Below are positions 24,723-33,455 of a DNA stretch of 39,558 nucleotides, one piece after another. The notes under the pieces are model-generated. The model was given only the letters and a program-made list of their open reading frames with translations, was not told the DNA's origin and did not search any database. Each line of letters begins with the position of its first letter. Position 1 is the first letter of the stretch. The stretch is from Paenibacillus daejeonensis DSM 15491 (GTDB lineage Bacteria > Bacillota > Bacilli > Paenibacillales > Paenibacillaceae). The position numbers were made by a program, and so were the translations under genes. Location: the NCBI RefSeq assembly GCF_000378385.1, contig NZ_KB899675.1:86171-125728 (forward strand). Direction: 5' to 3'.

Positions 24723-25323
24723 ATATACGCTCCATGTCGCCTTTCATCCCTTTGATGGATTCTGGGACTTGAAGTATGAGGAGCGGGGGCGGTTGCGGAT
24801 CGCCTTATCCATTCTGCTGGCCGTGACGCTGACCATGATTCTCAAACGGCAGTTTTCCGGCTACGTAGTCAATTTCAATCATCCGCTGGAGCTGAACAGT
24901 ATTAATGAACTGAAATACATCATTATTCCATTCTTGCTCTGGTGTGTGGCCAACTGGTCGCTCACTACACTCATGGATGGCGAGGGCAAGTTCCGGGAAA
25001 TTGTGATTGCAACAGGCTATGCGATGATGCCGCTCATTCTCGTCTATGTGCCCAATATGCTGCTGAGCAACGTCATTACGCTGCGGGAGGCATCCTTTTA
25101 TTACGTCTTGGAAACGGTAGCCTATCTCTGGTTCATTTGGCTGCTGTTCATCGGCACGATGACGGTACATCAATACACTGTATTAAAGACCATATGGACT
25201 ATGCTGCTGACGCTGGTCGTGATTGGCGTCATGATTTTCCTGGGCTTGTTGTTTTTTAGTGTCATCCAGCAGTTCGTGAGTTTCGTGTACACCATCTATC
25301 AGGAGCTTACGTTACGAAGATGA
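24700..25323 (+). CDS. YIP1-family membrane protein, 207 aa
   Basis: Polytopic protein of the YIP1 superfamily with about five hydrophobic segments: IALSILLAVTLTMIL, YIIIPFLLWCVANWSLTT, GYAMMPLILVYVPNMLLS, YLWFIWLLFIGTMT and LLTLVVIGVMIFLGLLFFSV. WSLTTLMDGEGKFREIVIA is the typical loop of bacterial members. The start at 24700 lies inside the preceding gene, behind GAAGGAGG, implying translational coupling. Its bacterial function is not established to my knowledge. Its constant partnership here with the NHL/TPR protein suggests the two act together. Confidence 0.85.
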   Translation: MQFLRDARYTLHVAFHPFDGFWDLKYEERGRLRIALSILLAVTLTMILKRQFSGYVVNFNHPLELNSINELKYIIIPFLLWCVANWSLTTLMDGEGKFREIVIATGYAMMPLILVYVPNMLLSNVITLREASFYYVLETVAYLWFIWLLFIGTMTVHQYTVLKTIWTMLLTLVVIGVMIFLGLLFFSVIQQFVSFVYTIYQELTLRR

Positions 25324-25339
25324 GAAAGGAGGGCGCGCG

Positions 25340-27886
25340 GTGAAGCAGCGTTTGAAGCGCAGGCTCGCAGGGCTGGTCCTAACAGGCTTGGTCGGGTGCC
25401 TGGCGTTCACCCAGAGTGCCACGATCGTGCAATCGACCGAAATCGAGGCTCCAGAGCAGCAGATAGAGGCGAATGACGATTCAGCTGTGTCATCGGCTGA
25501 AGCTCTGGAAGAGATGCAGGTCATGGCGGAGAATGAGCACCTCGTACTCTATTTACATCCAGAGACAACTCAGGTGGCTGTACGACATAAGGAGAGTGAA
25601 GCGGTCTGGCACTCGAACCCGCCAGACCGCGATACCGATGCATTGGCTACGGGATACAACAAGGCCAAGCTGAACGTGCAGTTTGAACTGACGTATTACG
25701 ACGATGCGGGCAACGCGATGCGCTATGACAACTATACGCATAGTGTCCTCAATGGCCAGTTCGAGATAGAGCAGGCAGAGGATGGTGCAACGATCGTCTA
25801 TACGCTGGGGGATGTAGTCGGAGATCTGGATGCCATTCCTAAATTCATTAGCGCCGAGCGGTTCCAGACCATCATTCTGGACCGTCTCTCCAGCGAGGCC
25901 GACCAGCGGGAGGTCGGTCTGCGCTTCCGGTTCGATGAAGAGCAGCAGCACTATGAACGCAGGGATTCGGCACTCCGGGGCGTAGGCCTGACCAAACTGC
26001 TGGGCCTCTTCGAGGAGATCGGTTATGACGAGGCGGAGCGGGCGGTGGATAAGGAAGCCTATGGAGAGGCTGCCGATGGACCGTTGGGTGTACGCGTGCC
26101 GCTCACGTACTCTCTGGAGGGTGAGGAGTTGGCGGTGTCGATCGCGGCCGCAGGGATGGAGTATCCCGAGACCATGAACATTCAGGCGATATCGGTACTA
26201 CCGTTCTTTGGCGCCAGCGGACAGAGGGATGAGGGATATATCGTCGTGCCGGACGGGTCCGGTTCCCTGATCCGATTCAATAACGGGCGCACCTATGCTG
26301 CGCCGTACAGGACGCCGTTGTACGGCGCCGATGCGGCGATGAGTCAGATAATCAACAGGCAGCAAACCGTGCCTGCCCGGCTGCCCATATTCGGGATGAG
26401 CTATGGGGACAGAGGCTTTCTGGCCATCATTGAGCAGGGCGACGCCGTAGCTACCGTAGAGGCCGATGTCAGCGGACGATTGAATGCGTACAACAATGTC
26501 TATCCGACATTTACGATCCTGGGTCACGAGGAAGTGACGCTAAGTAATGGCTGGCGCTCGAGTACGATCAAACGATTCCAGTCCGAGCCCTACCGGGGAG
26601 AGATTGCGGTTCGTTATCAATTCCTTGGCGAAGAGGGCAGTACCTATGCCGACATGGCTGCCAGCTACCGCGAGTATCTGGTCCGGACGACAGGCATGGC
26701 ACCCCTGGAGGGGAGCACAGGGGTACCGTTTTATGTCGAGCTGATCGGCGGAATCCCCAAGCAGAAGTTCTTCCTGGGCATCCCCTATCATGCCTATGAA
26801 CCGTTGACGACCTTCGACCAGGCAGCGGACATCTTGAATCGGATGCAGGAGGAAGGCATTGGCAACATTATGCTGCGCTATACCGGGTGGTTCAACAACG
26901 GTATCCGCCACAACCTGCCCAGCTCCGTCAAGGTGGATAAGAAATTGGGCGGCAGCAGAGGACTGCGCGAGCTGCAGAGCTATGCGGAGGCTGGTGGCAT
27001 CACGCTGTTCCCAGATGCCAGCTTTCAGGAGGCAGCGCCTAGAGCACGCGGCTTCAGCAGATCCAGCCAAGCCGCCCGCTTCATCACCGGCAAAGTGGCC
27101 GCCCGCTATCCGTATAATACGGCAACCTATGCACAGGACCTGGACGCCGAGCCGGGCTATGTCGTCAGTCCGCAGGCATTGCCTGCCATCGTGGACGGAT
27201 TCATCGATGACTACCGCCGAATGGGGTTATCGGGATTGTCTCTTCGTGACCTGGGGAGTGAGCTCAATGCCGATTACAACCGCGAGCGCGTCATTGACCG
27301 GGAAGCAGCCAAAGGGATTGTCCAAGAGCAGCTGACCAAGCTTGGCGAGACGGCTCCGGACTTGCTGATTGAGGGAGGAAATGCCTATGCCGCGCCATAT
27401 GCACGTCATATTGTCGATGCGCCGATGACAGACAGCGGGTTCAATATCACGGACGAGAGCGTTCCGTTGTTCCAATTGGTGTATCACGGCTACAAGAGCT
27501 ATGCGGGCATGCCGTGGAATCTCGCGGATAACCAGGATGCCAGGGCGAATTTCCTGAAGGCGCTGGAGACGGGAGCTGGTCTTCATTACACCTGGTTCCA
27601 TGCAGAGGCATCGGCTATCAAAATGACCGGATTTGACCATTTGTACTCGGCCGATTACCGGAGCTGGCTGGACGAGGCGGCGGAGCAATACCGGGAATTG
27701 ACCCAGGTGATCGGGGATGTAGCCGACGAGGTCATCGACGATCACGCCAAACTGGCCGAGGGCGTTTACCAGACGACCTATGCCCAGGGCAAGATGATTA
27801 TCGTGAATTACAATGACGCTGCCATCGAGATAGACGGCGTTCGAATCGAAGCAATGGACTACTGGATGGGAGGTGGAGGGTCATGA
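25340..27886 (+). CDS. Exported DUF5696-like protein, probable glycosidase-fold, 848 aa
   Basis: A large exported protein with signal peptide (KRRLAGLVLTGLVGCLAFTQ). Residues about 60-450 look like a beta-sandwich domain (LYLHPETTQVAVRHKESEAV; YIVVPDGSGSLIRFNNGRTY). Residues about 460-790 look like a TIM-barrel glycosidase: FYVELIGGIPKQKFFLGIPY, GIGNIMLRYTGWFNNGI, LRDLGSELNADYNRERVIDR, LLIEGGNAYA. Acidic residues in LRDLGSE (about 637) and LLIEGG (about 678) are candidates for catalysis. I recall the family as DUF5696, without established activity. GTG 25340 follows AAAGGAGGG. The stop overlaps the next permease start by four bases (ATGA). Confidence 0.72.
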   Translation: MKQRLKRRLAGLVLTGLVGCLAFTQSATIVQSTEIEAPEQQIEANDDSAVSSAEALEEMQVMAENEHLVLYLHPETTQVAVRHKESEAVWHSNPPDRDTDALATGYNKAKLNVQFELTYYDDAGNAMRYDNYTHSVLNGQFEIEQAEDGATIVYTLGDVVGDLDAIPKFISAERFQTIILDRLSSEADQREVGLRFRFDEEQQHYERRDSALRGVGLTKLLGLFEEIGYDEAERAVDKEAYGEAADGPLGVRVPLTYSLEGEELAVSIAAAGMEYPETMNIQAISVLPFFGASGQRDEGYIVVPDGSGSLIRFNNGRTYAAPYRTPLYGADAAMSQIINRQQTVPARLPIFGMSYGDRGFLAIIEQGDAVATVEADVSGRLNAYNNVYPTFTILGHEEVTLSNGWRSSTIKRFQSEPYRGEIAVRYQFLGEEGSTYADMAASYREYLVRTTGMAPLEGSTGVPFYVELIGGIPKQKFFLGIPYHAYEPLTTFDQAADILNRMQEEGIGNIMLRYTGWFNNGIRHNLPSSVKVDKKLGGSRGLRELQSYAEAGGITLFPDASFQEAAPRARGFSRSSQAARFITGKVAARYPYNTATYAQDLDAEPGYVVSPQALPAIVDGFIDDYRRMGLSGLSLRDLGSELNADYNRERVIDREAAKGIVQEQLTKLGETAPDLLIEGGNAYAAPYARHIVDAPMTDSGFNITDESVPLFQLVYHGYKSYAGMPWNLADNQDARANFLKALETGAGLHYTWFHAEASAIKMTGFDHLYSADYRSWLDEAAEQYRELTQVIGDVADEVIDDHAKLAEGVYQTTYAQGKMIIVNYNDAAIEIDGVRIEAMDYWMGGGGS

Positions 27887-28782
27887 GATTCAGGAAGCTT
27901 TCCCTGGAGCAAAAAAACCGCTATTACGGCATCTATTTCATTCTGCCTTGGCTGATCGGCTTCCTGTTCCTGTTTCTCGTGCCGCTGATTGCGTCATTTC
28001 GGTACAGCCTCAGCAATCTTCAAGTGACGAATGAAGGCTTCACCTTGAATCATATTGGCTGGTCCAATTATCGCGAGGCGCTACTGTCGCACGAGTCGTA
28101 TTTGCGTACCCTTACGGGATCGCTCCTGAATATTGGCGTCAACACTCCGCTGATTGTTATTTTCAGCCTGTTCTTTGCCGTGCTGCTTAATCAGAAGTTC
28201 AGAGGGCGCATTCTGGCGCGGGCGATTTTCTTCCTGCCCGTTATCCTGGCTTCGGGCATCATCGCCAGCATTGAGAGCGGCGACTTGATGCAATCGGTCG
28301 TCAGCAATGCCAGTGAGACGACCGGGGGCGGCTTGGCGATTATGGATAATCTCGAGCTCACGGTCATGCTGGTCGAATCGGGGATGAGCGTCACCTTTGT
28401 CGAGTATCTGACAGGTGCGGTTAGTCGGATCTACGAGATTATCAGTCAATCCGGCGTTCAGATTCTCATCTTTCTCGCAGGGCTGCAATCCATCTCGCCT
28501 TCCTTGTACGAGGCGGCCAAGATCGAAGGCTCGACCGGCTATGAAGCGTTCTGGAAGATTACGTTTCCAATGATCAGCCCGTTGATTCTGACGAATCTGG
28601 TCTATACGATTATCGACAGCTTCATCCGTGACGAAACGAGCCGGATGATTGTCGATACGGCATTCCAGAGCTTTGATTTTGGCCTTAGCGCTGCGATGGC
28701 GTGGATGTACTTCGCGGTTATTGCGATTGTCTTATGGGTGACGACGGCGATTGTATCACGCAAGGTATTCTATCAAGATTAG
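27883..28782 (+). CDS. Sugar ABC transporter permease (second pair, MalF type), 299 aa
   Basis: Membrane subunit with six hydrophobic segments (YYGIYFILPWLIGFLFLFLV at the N-terminus) and EAA loop YEAAKIEGSTGYEAFWKITF. The start overlaps the DUF5696 gene by ATGA, so translation is coupled. It belongs with the permease at 28798. Its presence alongside an earlier permease pair in one operon means the locus encodes two channels, or one that serves the large binding protein and one the small. Confidence 0.92.
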   Translation: MRFRKLSLEQKNRYYGIYFILPWLIGFLFLFLVPLIASFRYSLSNLQVTNEGFTLNHIGWSNYREALLSHESYLRTLTGSLLNIGVNTPLIVIFSLFFAVLLNQKFRGRILARAIFFLPVILASGIIASIESGDLMQSVVSNASETTGGGLAIMDNLELTVMLVESGMSVTFVEYLTGAVSRIYEIISQSGVQILIFLAGLQSISPSLYEAAKIEGSTGYEAFWKITFPMISPLILTNLVYTIIDSFIRDETSRMIVDTAFQSFDFGLSAAMAWMYFAVIAIVLWVTTAIVSRKVFYQD

Positions 28783-28797
28783 CCTGGGGGTGAACAG

Positions 28798-29814
28798 ATG
28801 AAAAGCGAAGTTGCCGCAGAGGGGCAGCCGGTCAAGGAACGATGGCTGCAGCGCAAGGCATCCGCGTCATACTGGCTGGAAGCGGCGAAGAAATGGTCTT
28901 GGATGATCGTCCGGTTTGTGTTGATATTCGGGATTTCCTTCATCATTATCTATCCAATCCTGCTGAAGCTGTCAATCGCGTTCAAGAGTCGGGAGGACTT
29001 GTATGATTCCATGGTAATCTGGGTGCCCAGGGCGTTGACGCTGGAGAACTTCAAGCTGGTCTATCAGGCGATGAATTATCCCGCAGTCCTGCTTAATACC
29101 CTGCTGCTCTCGGGTGTTGTCATGTGCTTAACGACGCTGACCTGCGTGCTGGCTGGCTATGGCTTCTCCCGCATACGCATCCGGGGGAGCGGACTGTTGT
29201 TTGCAGCTGTCATCTTTACGATCCTGGTACCTACGCATACCATCATGGTGCCGCTGTATTTAAATTTCAAATCCTTTGATATCTTCGGGCTGTTTGCTCT
29301 CATGCGCGGGGAACCGCTCAATCTGATCAATACGTATTGGCCTTTTATTTTGTCTGCGGCGCTCGGTATGGGGGTCAAGACGGGGTTGTATGTCTACATT
29401 TTCCGGCAGTTCTTCAAAGGCATTCCGCGCGAAATTGAAGAGGCGGCTTACGTGGACGGAGCCAATTATTTTGCCACCTTTATGCGAGTGGTGCTGCCCA
29501 ATGCGGTACCGGCCATGGTGACGGTGATGCTGTTTTCCTTTGTATGGCAATGGAATGACAGCTTCTTCACCAACATGTACCTCAACGAGCCGAAGGTCAT
29601 GTCATCGATGATGGCCTCCTCGGCATACTCGATCGCGACGTTCCTCAGCGGAGGCGGCCAAGCGGAGATGGCCCGTTATGTGCAAGACCCGTTCTTCATG
29701 TCGATGATGATGAATACGAGTGTATTGATGGCCATTCTGCCGCTCATTATTTTGTATCTGTTTGTGCAGCGTCATTTTGTTGAATCAGTTGAACGTTCGG
29801 GATTGGTAGGTTAA
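28798..29814 (+). CDS. Carbohydrate ABC transporter permease (second pair, MalG type), 338 aa
   Basis: Second subunit of the second permease pair, with a long cytosolic N-terminus (about 35 residues), six hydrophobic segments and EAA loop IEEAAYVDGANYFATFMRVV. CTGGGGGTGA precedes the ATG. The glycosidase gene begins two bases after the stop. As with the first pair, no ATPase gene accompanies it. Confidence 0.92.
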   Translation: MKSEVAAEGQPVKERWLQRKASASYWLEAAKKWSWMIVRFVLIFGISFIIIYPILLKLSIAFKSREDLYDSMVIWVPRALTLENFKLVYQAMNYPAVLLNTLLLSGVVMCLTTLTCVLAGYGFSRIRIRGSGLLFAAVIFTILVPTHTIMVPLYLNFKSFDIFGLFALMRGEPLNLINTYWPFILSAALGMGVKTGLYVYIFRQFFKGIPREIEEAAYVDGANYFATFMRVVLPNAVPAMVTVMLFSFVWQWNDSFFTNMYLNEPKVMSSMMASSAYSIATFLSGGGQAEMARYVQDPFFMSMMMNTSVLMAILPLIILYLFVQRHFVESVERSGLVG

Positions 29815-29816
29815 TT

Positions 29817-31514
29817 ATGGAAAGGCGGATGAAAAAGACATTGACTACTTTGGCATTGGCAACGTTGTGTACCTCAGCAATTGGCGTGTATGCCGTCATG
29901 ACTCCCGGAACGAGCACGCCGGAAGCGCCTGTAGTGCCGGCAGAACAGTCGGGTGAGCAGACGACGGTTACCATAGAGCAGCAGACTAAGGAAGCGGCGG
30001 CAGTCGTCATTCAGGTGAACGGAGCCGTCCGGTATCAGACGATTGATAATTTTGGCGCCTCGGATGCCTGGTCCATGGACCCGCTCGGCAAGCACTGGAC
30101 GGAAGAGAACAAGAAGCTTGTGGCGGATCTGCTCTTCTCACAGGACAAAGGGATTGGCCTCTCGGCCTGGCGGTTTAATATTGGCGCGGGCTCGACGGAG
30201 ACGGATCAGGACATCATTCCAGATCCGTGGCGGCGGGCGGAAGCGTTCAAGATGACGGAGGACGGAGCCTACGACTGGAGCAAGCAGGCGGGCCAGCAGT
30301 GGTTCCTGCGGGCTGCCCGGGAACGTGGAGTAGATACGCTGATTGCGTTCGTGAACAGTCCGCCGGTCTGGATGACCAAGAATGGCCACGGGCAGCCTGA
30401 TGAGTCCGTAGGGTCGACCAATCTGAAGGATGGATATGAGCAGCCGTTTGCGCAATATTTGACCGACGTGCTGGCCTATTTTGAATCGCAGGGTCTGGGT
30501 TTCGATTATATTAGCCCCATTAATGAGCCTACCTGGGATTGGAACCGCGCGCACCAGGAAGGGAACCGGTACAATAACGAAGATTTGAAGCGTGTCATCC
30601 TGGCCTTGCACCGGCAGCTGCAGAAGAGCGGCCTGGATGCCCAGATCAGCGCTCCCGACGGCGTCGAGATCCATGCGTTGCTGGATGACGAATATTATCG
30701 CCGCTTCTCCGGTGGTGAGCATTATACCGGCGGAGCGAACGGGCTCGGTCTGGGGAGTTACCGGGAATATATCAAGGAGCTGCTGGGTGACCCGGAGTTG
30801 AAGGAAGCCGTCGGCAACAAGATTGCCTCTCATTCGTACTGGTCGGATTACAGCCGCCCGGGCGATGACCGGCTGGGTGAGCTGCGGGAGCTGTTGGCCG
30901 AGAATCTGAAAGCTTACGATCCAGAGGCCAAATACTGGGTGACGGAATATTGCATCCTCGGCGAAGATGGTCCGGGCAGGGATCTGGGGATGGATTCGGC
31001 GCTGCGCATGGCCCGTACGATCCACTTCGATCTGACATTGTCCCATGCTGCAGCCTGGCAGTGGTGGACGGCCGTCTCCAAGGTGGATTATAAGGATGGC
31101 TTGGTCTATACGGATTTTCAAGAGCCAGGCGATGAACAGAATATCCTAACGTCCAAGCTTCTATGGACACTAGGTAACTATAGCAAATTCATCCGGCCTG
31201 GCGCGGTGCGTATTGCGCTGGCCGGACTCGAGGAAGACACACACGGCAGCGGACTGCTAGGGTCTGCGTATATTCATGAGGAAGACCGGACGGTGACGGC
31301 TGTATTCATTAATGATAGCGATGGAGAACAGCAGGTAAACCTGACGCTGCAGGGGCTGGAAGTTTACGATGGTCTCGCAGCGCTGCAGTTCTACGTTACC
31401 TCGGCAACTGCTGATCTGGAACGCCGGGAGGATGTGCGGGTTCAAGAGAATGGCGCATTCGAGACTACAATCCCCGCTCGATCCGTAGTGACGCTGACCA
31501 CCTCTGCTTCTTAA
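29817..31514 (+). CDS. Exported glycoside hydrolase, GH30-like, 565 aa
   Basis: Retaining endo- or exo-glycosidase of clan A. After a signal or anchor (MKKTLTTLALATLCTSAIGV) the barrel starts IDNFGASDAWSMDPLG. The acid/base is probably Glu237 in SPINEPTWDW and the nucleophile Glu377 in YWVTEYCIL. A C-terminal beta domain (about 460-565) completes the GH30 layout. The NFGASDAW entry recalls GH30 enzymes acting on beta-1,6-galactan or xylan; I cannot decide the substrate. The start is ATG 29817, two bases after the permease stop; ATG 29829 is possible. It closes the operon and presumably trims the polymer whose fragments the transporters import. Confidence 0.85.
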   Translation: MERRMKKTLTTLALATLCTSAIGVYAVMTPGTSTPEAPVVPAEQSGEQTTVTIEQQTKEAAAVVIQVNGAVRYQTIDNFGASDAWSMDPLGKHWTEENKKLVADLLFSQDKGIGLSAWRFNIGAGSTETDQDIIPDPWRRAEAFKMTEDGAYDWSKQAGQQWFLRAARERGVDTLIAFVNSPPVWMTKNGHGQPDESVGSTNLKDGYEQPFAQYLTDVLAYFESQGLGFDYISPINEPTWDWNRAHQEGNRYNNEDLKRVILALHRQLQKSGLDAQISAPDGVEIHALLDDEYYRRFSGGEHYTGGANGLGLGSYREYIKELLGDPELKEAVGNKIASHSYWSDYSRPGDDRLGELRELLAENLKAYDPEAKYWVTEYCILGEDGPGRDLGMDSALRMARTIHFDLTLSHAAAWQWWTAVSKVDYKDGLVYTDFQEPGDEQNILTSKLLWTLGNYSKFIRPGAVRIALAGLEEDTHGSGLLGSAYIHEEDRTVTAVFINDSDGEQQVNLTLQGLEVYDGLAALQFYVTSATADLERREDVRVQENGAFETTIPARSVVTLTTSAS

Positions 31515-31521
31515 CATTTGG

Positions 31522-31555
31522 GACGCCTTTCGCATAACTGGGAAGGCGTCTTTTT
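31522..31555 (+). terminator. Terminator of the carbohydrate operon
   Basis: GACGCCTT (31522-31529) pairs with AAGGCGTC (31543-31550), followed by five T. It ends the operon that starts at 16946. Confidence 0.9.
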
Positions 31556-31643
31556 GATCGCTTGAACGAGATCCTGCGGCGTCCGCTGCGGACCCGGGCA
31601 AGCACTGGAGATTGAAGTGTTCTGGCGGCTTTTGCATACATTA

Positions 31644-31669
31644 TGAATCCTTTTGGGTAGAAGTACGGT
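31644..31669 (+). promoter_or_regulatory. Candidate ECF (SigW-like) promoter of pspA
   Basis: TGAATCCTTTT at 31644 resembles the TGAAAC-CTTTT -35 of Bacillus SigW promoters with one mismatch. CGGT follows after 16 bp, near the CGTA -10. In Bacillus subtilis the homologous pspA-ydjGHI operon is SigW-dependent, which supports the reading. Confidence 0.5.
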
Positions 31670-31711
31670 ATTATACTAGTAAGATGTTATCCAGGCGAGG
31701 AGGCGTGTGTT

Positions 31712-32392
31712 ATGGGGATCCTGTCCCGGTTTAGAGATATTATGAGAAGTAATGTCAATTCGTGGGTAAATAAAAATGAGCGTCCTGATCGAACGATTGA
31801 TGAGTATATGCGTACGCTGCAGAGTGATCTTGGCCAAGTGAAGGCGGAGACCGTAGCGATGCAAGCAGAGGTCGGCCGTACGAAGCGGGCGTGGAATGAG
31901 GCGCGCTCGGAGATCACCAAGCTGCAACGGTATGCCGAGCGCTCTGTGGAGAATGGCGACGAGGATGCGGCGCTGAGATTTCTGGAGCAAAAGGCCGCTC
32001 GCGCGGCCAAGGAGCCGCAGCTCAAGGCGGCTTATGAGCTGGCCTCTACCAAGGCGGAGAAGATGAGCCAGATGCAGGAGAAGCTGGTCGCCGATGTGAG
32101 GCAACTGGAGCTGCGACAGGCGGAGCTGAAAGGCAAAATGGCCGATGCCCGTGCCCAGCAGCAGCGCAACGAAATGAATGCGGGCGGTACCGGACTGTCT
32201 TCCTTTGGCGCGGCGGAAGCCAAGGTGAATCAAGCGTACGATGAGGCCATGGCGCTGGCTGAGCTGCGTTCGGAGCAGGAGAGCGACCTTGACGAGTTGT
32301 TCGCGGAGCTGGAGAAACAAATCGCCGCCGAAGGGAAGGCGGAAGATCCGCAGCAGGAGCTTGCAGCGTTGAAAACGAAGACGGAAAACTAG
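31712..32392 (+). CDS. pspA: Phage shock protein A / IM30 homologue, 226 aa
   Basis: Peripheral membrane protein that coats and stabilises a stressed cytoplasmic membrane; an ESCRT-III relative. It begins with an amphipathic segment (MGILSRFRDIMRSNVNSWVN), then NERPDRTIDEYMRTLQSDLG, and continues as long coiled coil rich in Glu, Lys, Ala and Gln to the end. The length fits the family (220-230 aa). ATG 31712 follows GAGGAGG. Three genes follow in the order found in Bacillus subtilis (ydjG, ydjH, ydjI), so the unit is the bacillar envelope-stress operon. An ECF-type promoter candidate lies upstream. Confidence 0.93.
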   Translation: MGILSRFRDIMRSNVNSWVNKNERPDRTIDEYMRTLQSDLGQVKAETVAMQAEVGRTKRAWNEARSEITKLQRYAERSVENGDEDAALRFLEQKAARAAKEPQLKAAYELASTKAEKMSQMQEKLVADVRQLELRQAELKGKMADARAQQQRNEMNAGGTGLSSFGAAEAKVNQAYDEAMALAELRSEQESDLDELFAELEKQIAAEGKAEDPQQELAALKTKTEN

Positions 32393-32423
32393 TGGTTGAG
32401 AGAGAGAGAAGCGAGGTGAGAGG

Positions 32424-33455
32424 ATGCCGGTTGTAGAATACAAATGTCCCAACTGCGGCAGCGGAATGAACTTTGACAGTGCCTCTGGCATGCTGTCCTG
32501 CCCCAGCTGTGGAAGGCAAGACAAGATCGATGATACCTCCGATCCGCTCTTGGTCCAGACCTTTGAAGAGGGCGAAGCGGTGGAATACCACTGTAACAGC
32601 TGCGGCGCGGATATCATTACCGATCCGGAGACATCAGCGACCACGTGCAGCTTTTGTGGTTCTGCGGTTGTCCTGGCAGATCGTCTCAGCGGCCAGCTGG
32701 CACCCTCCAAGGTCATTCCGTTCGCCATCAGCAAGCAGCAGGCAGAGCAGGCGTTCCGCAAGTGGTGTCGGGGCGGCCTGGTCACGCCGAAGGGCTTTAT
32801 GACGGCTGACCGGATCAAGAGTATTACCGGCATGTATGTGCCCTTCTGGCTGTATGAGCTGAACAATGAAATTGAGGTGCAGGGTCATGGCACGAAGGTA
32901 AGAACCTATACCCGAGGGGACTACCGTTATACCGAAACGCAGCATTTCGAGGTATACCGCAAGATCCGGTTGAACTACAACAAGGTGCCGGTGGATGCTT
33001 CAGAGAAGATGAAGGACGAATTGATGGATCGGCTGGAGCCATTCCCTTATGGACAGCTCAAAACCTTCAACTCACCTTATCTGGCAGGTTACATCGCGGA
33101 GAAATACAGCTTCGATGAGAAGCAGCTGTTTCCCCGGGTGAAGACCAAGATCGCACCGTTTATTAACTCCTACATCCAATCGACAGTCCGGGGGTACGCC
33201 TCGATGAGCTACAGCCGCAAGGATATCGACACCCGGCTGACGCATGCGGATTATGCCTTGCTGCCGGTATGGATGGTACACTATGATTACAATAATACAG
33301 GATACACCTTTGCGATGAACGGGCAGACTGGTAAGGTTGTCGGTAAACCGCCAATAAGTAAAGGGAAAGTAGCGGCGTGGTTCGGCGGTGTCGCAGCCGT
33401 GACGCTGCTCACGCTCAAGACGGTATCGTGGGCGATGGGAGGCGGTTTCCTATGA
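32424..33455 (+). CDS. ydjG: YdjG-like zinc-ribbon membrane protein, 343 aa
   Basis: Protein of the PspA operon with two N-terminal zinc ribbons: Cys8, Cys11, Cys26 and Cys29 (KCPNCGSG, LSCPSCGR), then CNSCGA and CSFCGS near residues 58-80. A long middle region (MYVPFWLYELNNEIEVQGHG; PVWMVHYDYNNTGYTFAMNG) follows, with a C-terminal membrane helix (VAAWFGGVAAVTLLTLKTV). The start follows GAGGTGAGAGG. The gene ends in an ATGA overlap with the next gene, so they are co-translated. By homology with the Bacillus operon it helps attach PspA and the SPFH protein at the membrane; the exact role is unknown. Confidence 0.85.
   Translation: MPVVEYKCPNCGSGMNFDSASGMLSCPSCGRQDKIDDTSDPLLVQTFEEGEAVEYHCNSCGADIITDPETSATTCSFCGSAVVLADRLSGQLAPSKVIPFAISKQQAEQAFRKWCRGGLVTPKGFMTADRIKSITGMYVPFWLYELNNEIEVQGHGTKVRTYTRGDYRYTETQHFEVYRKIRLNYNKVPVDASEKMKDELMDRLEPFPYGQLKTFNSPYLAGYIAEKYSFDEKQLFPRVKTKIAPFINSYIQSTVRGYASMSYSRKDIDTRLTHADYALLPVWMVHYDYNNTGYTFAMNGQTGKVVGKPPISKGKVAAWFGGVAAVTLLTLKTVSWAMGGGFL

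Noticed and set aside
29874-31121. Antisense ORFs opposite the GH30 gene and other transport genes
   Set aside because: They mirror the high-GC codon pattern of the real genes, have no ribosome sites and resemble no protein I know.
31651-31676. Vegetative promoter for pspA (TTTTGG with TATACT)
   Set aside because: The spacing is too short and the -35 poor; the ECF-like element fits better, though a weak vegetative start cannot be excluded.
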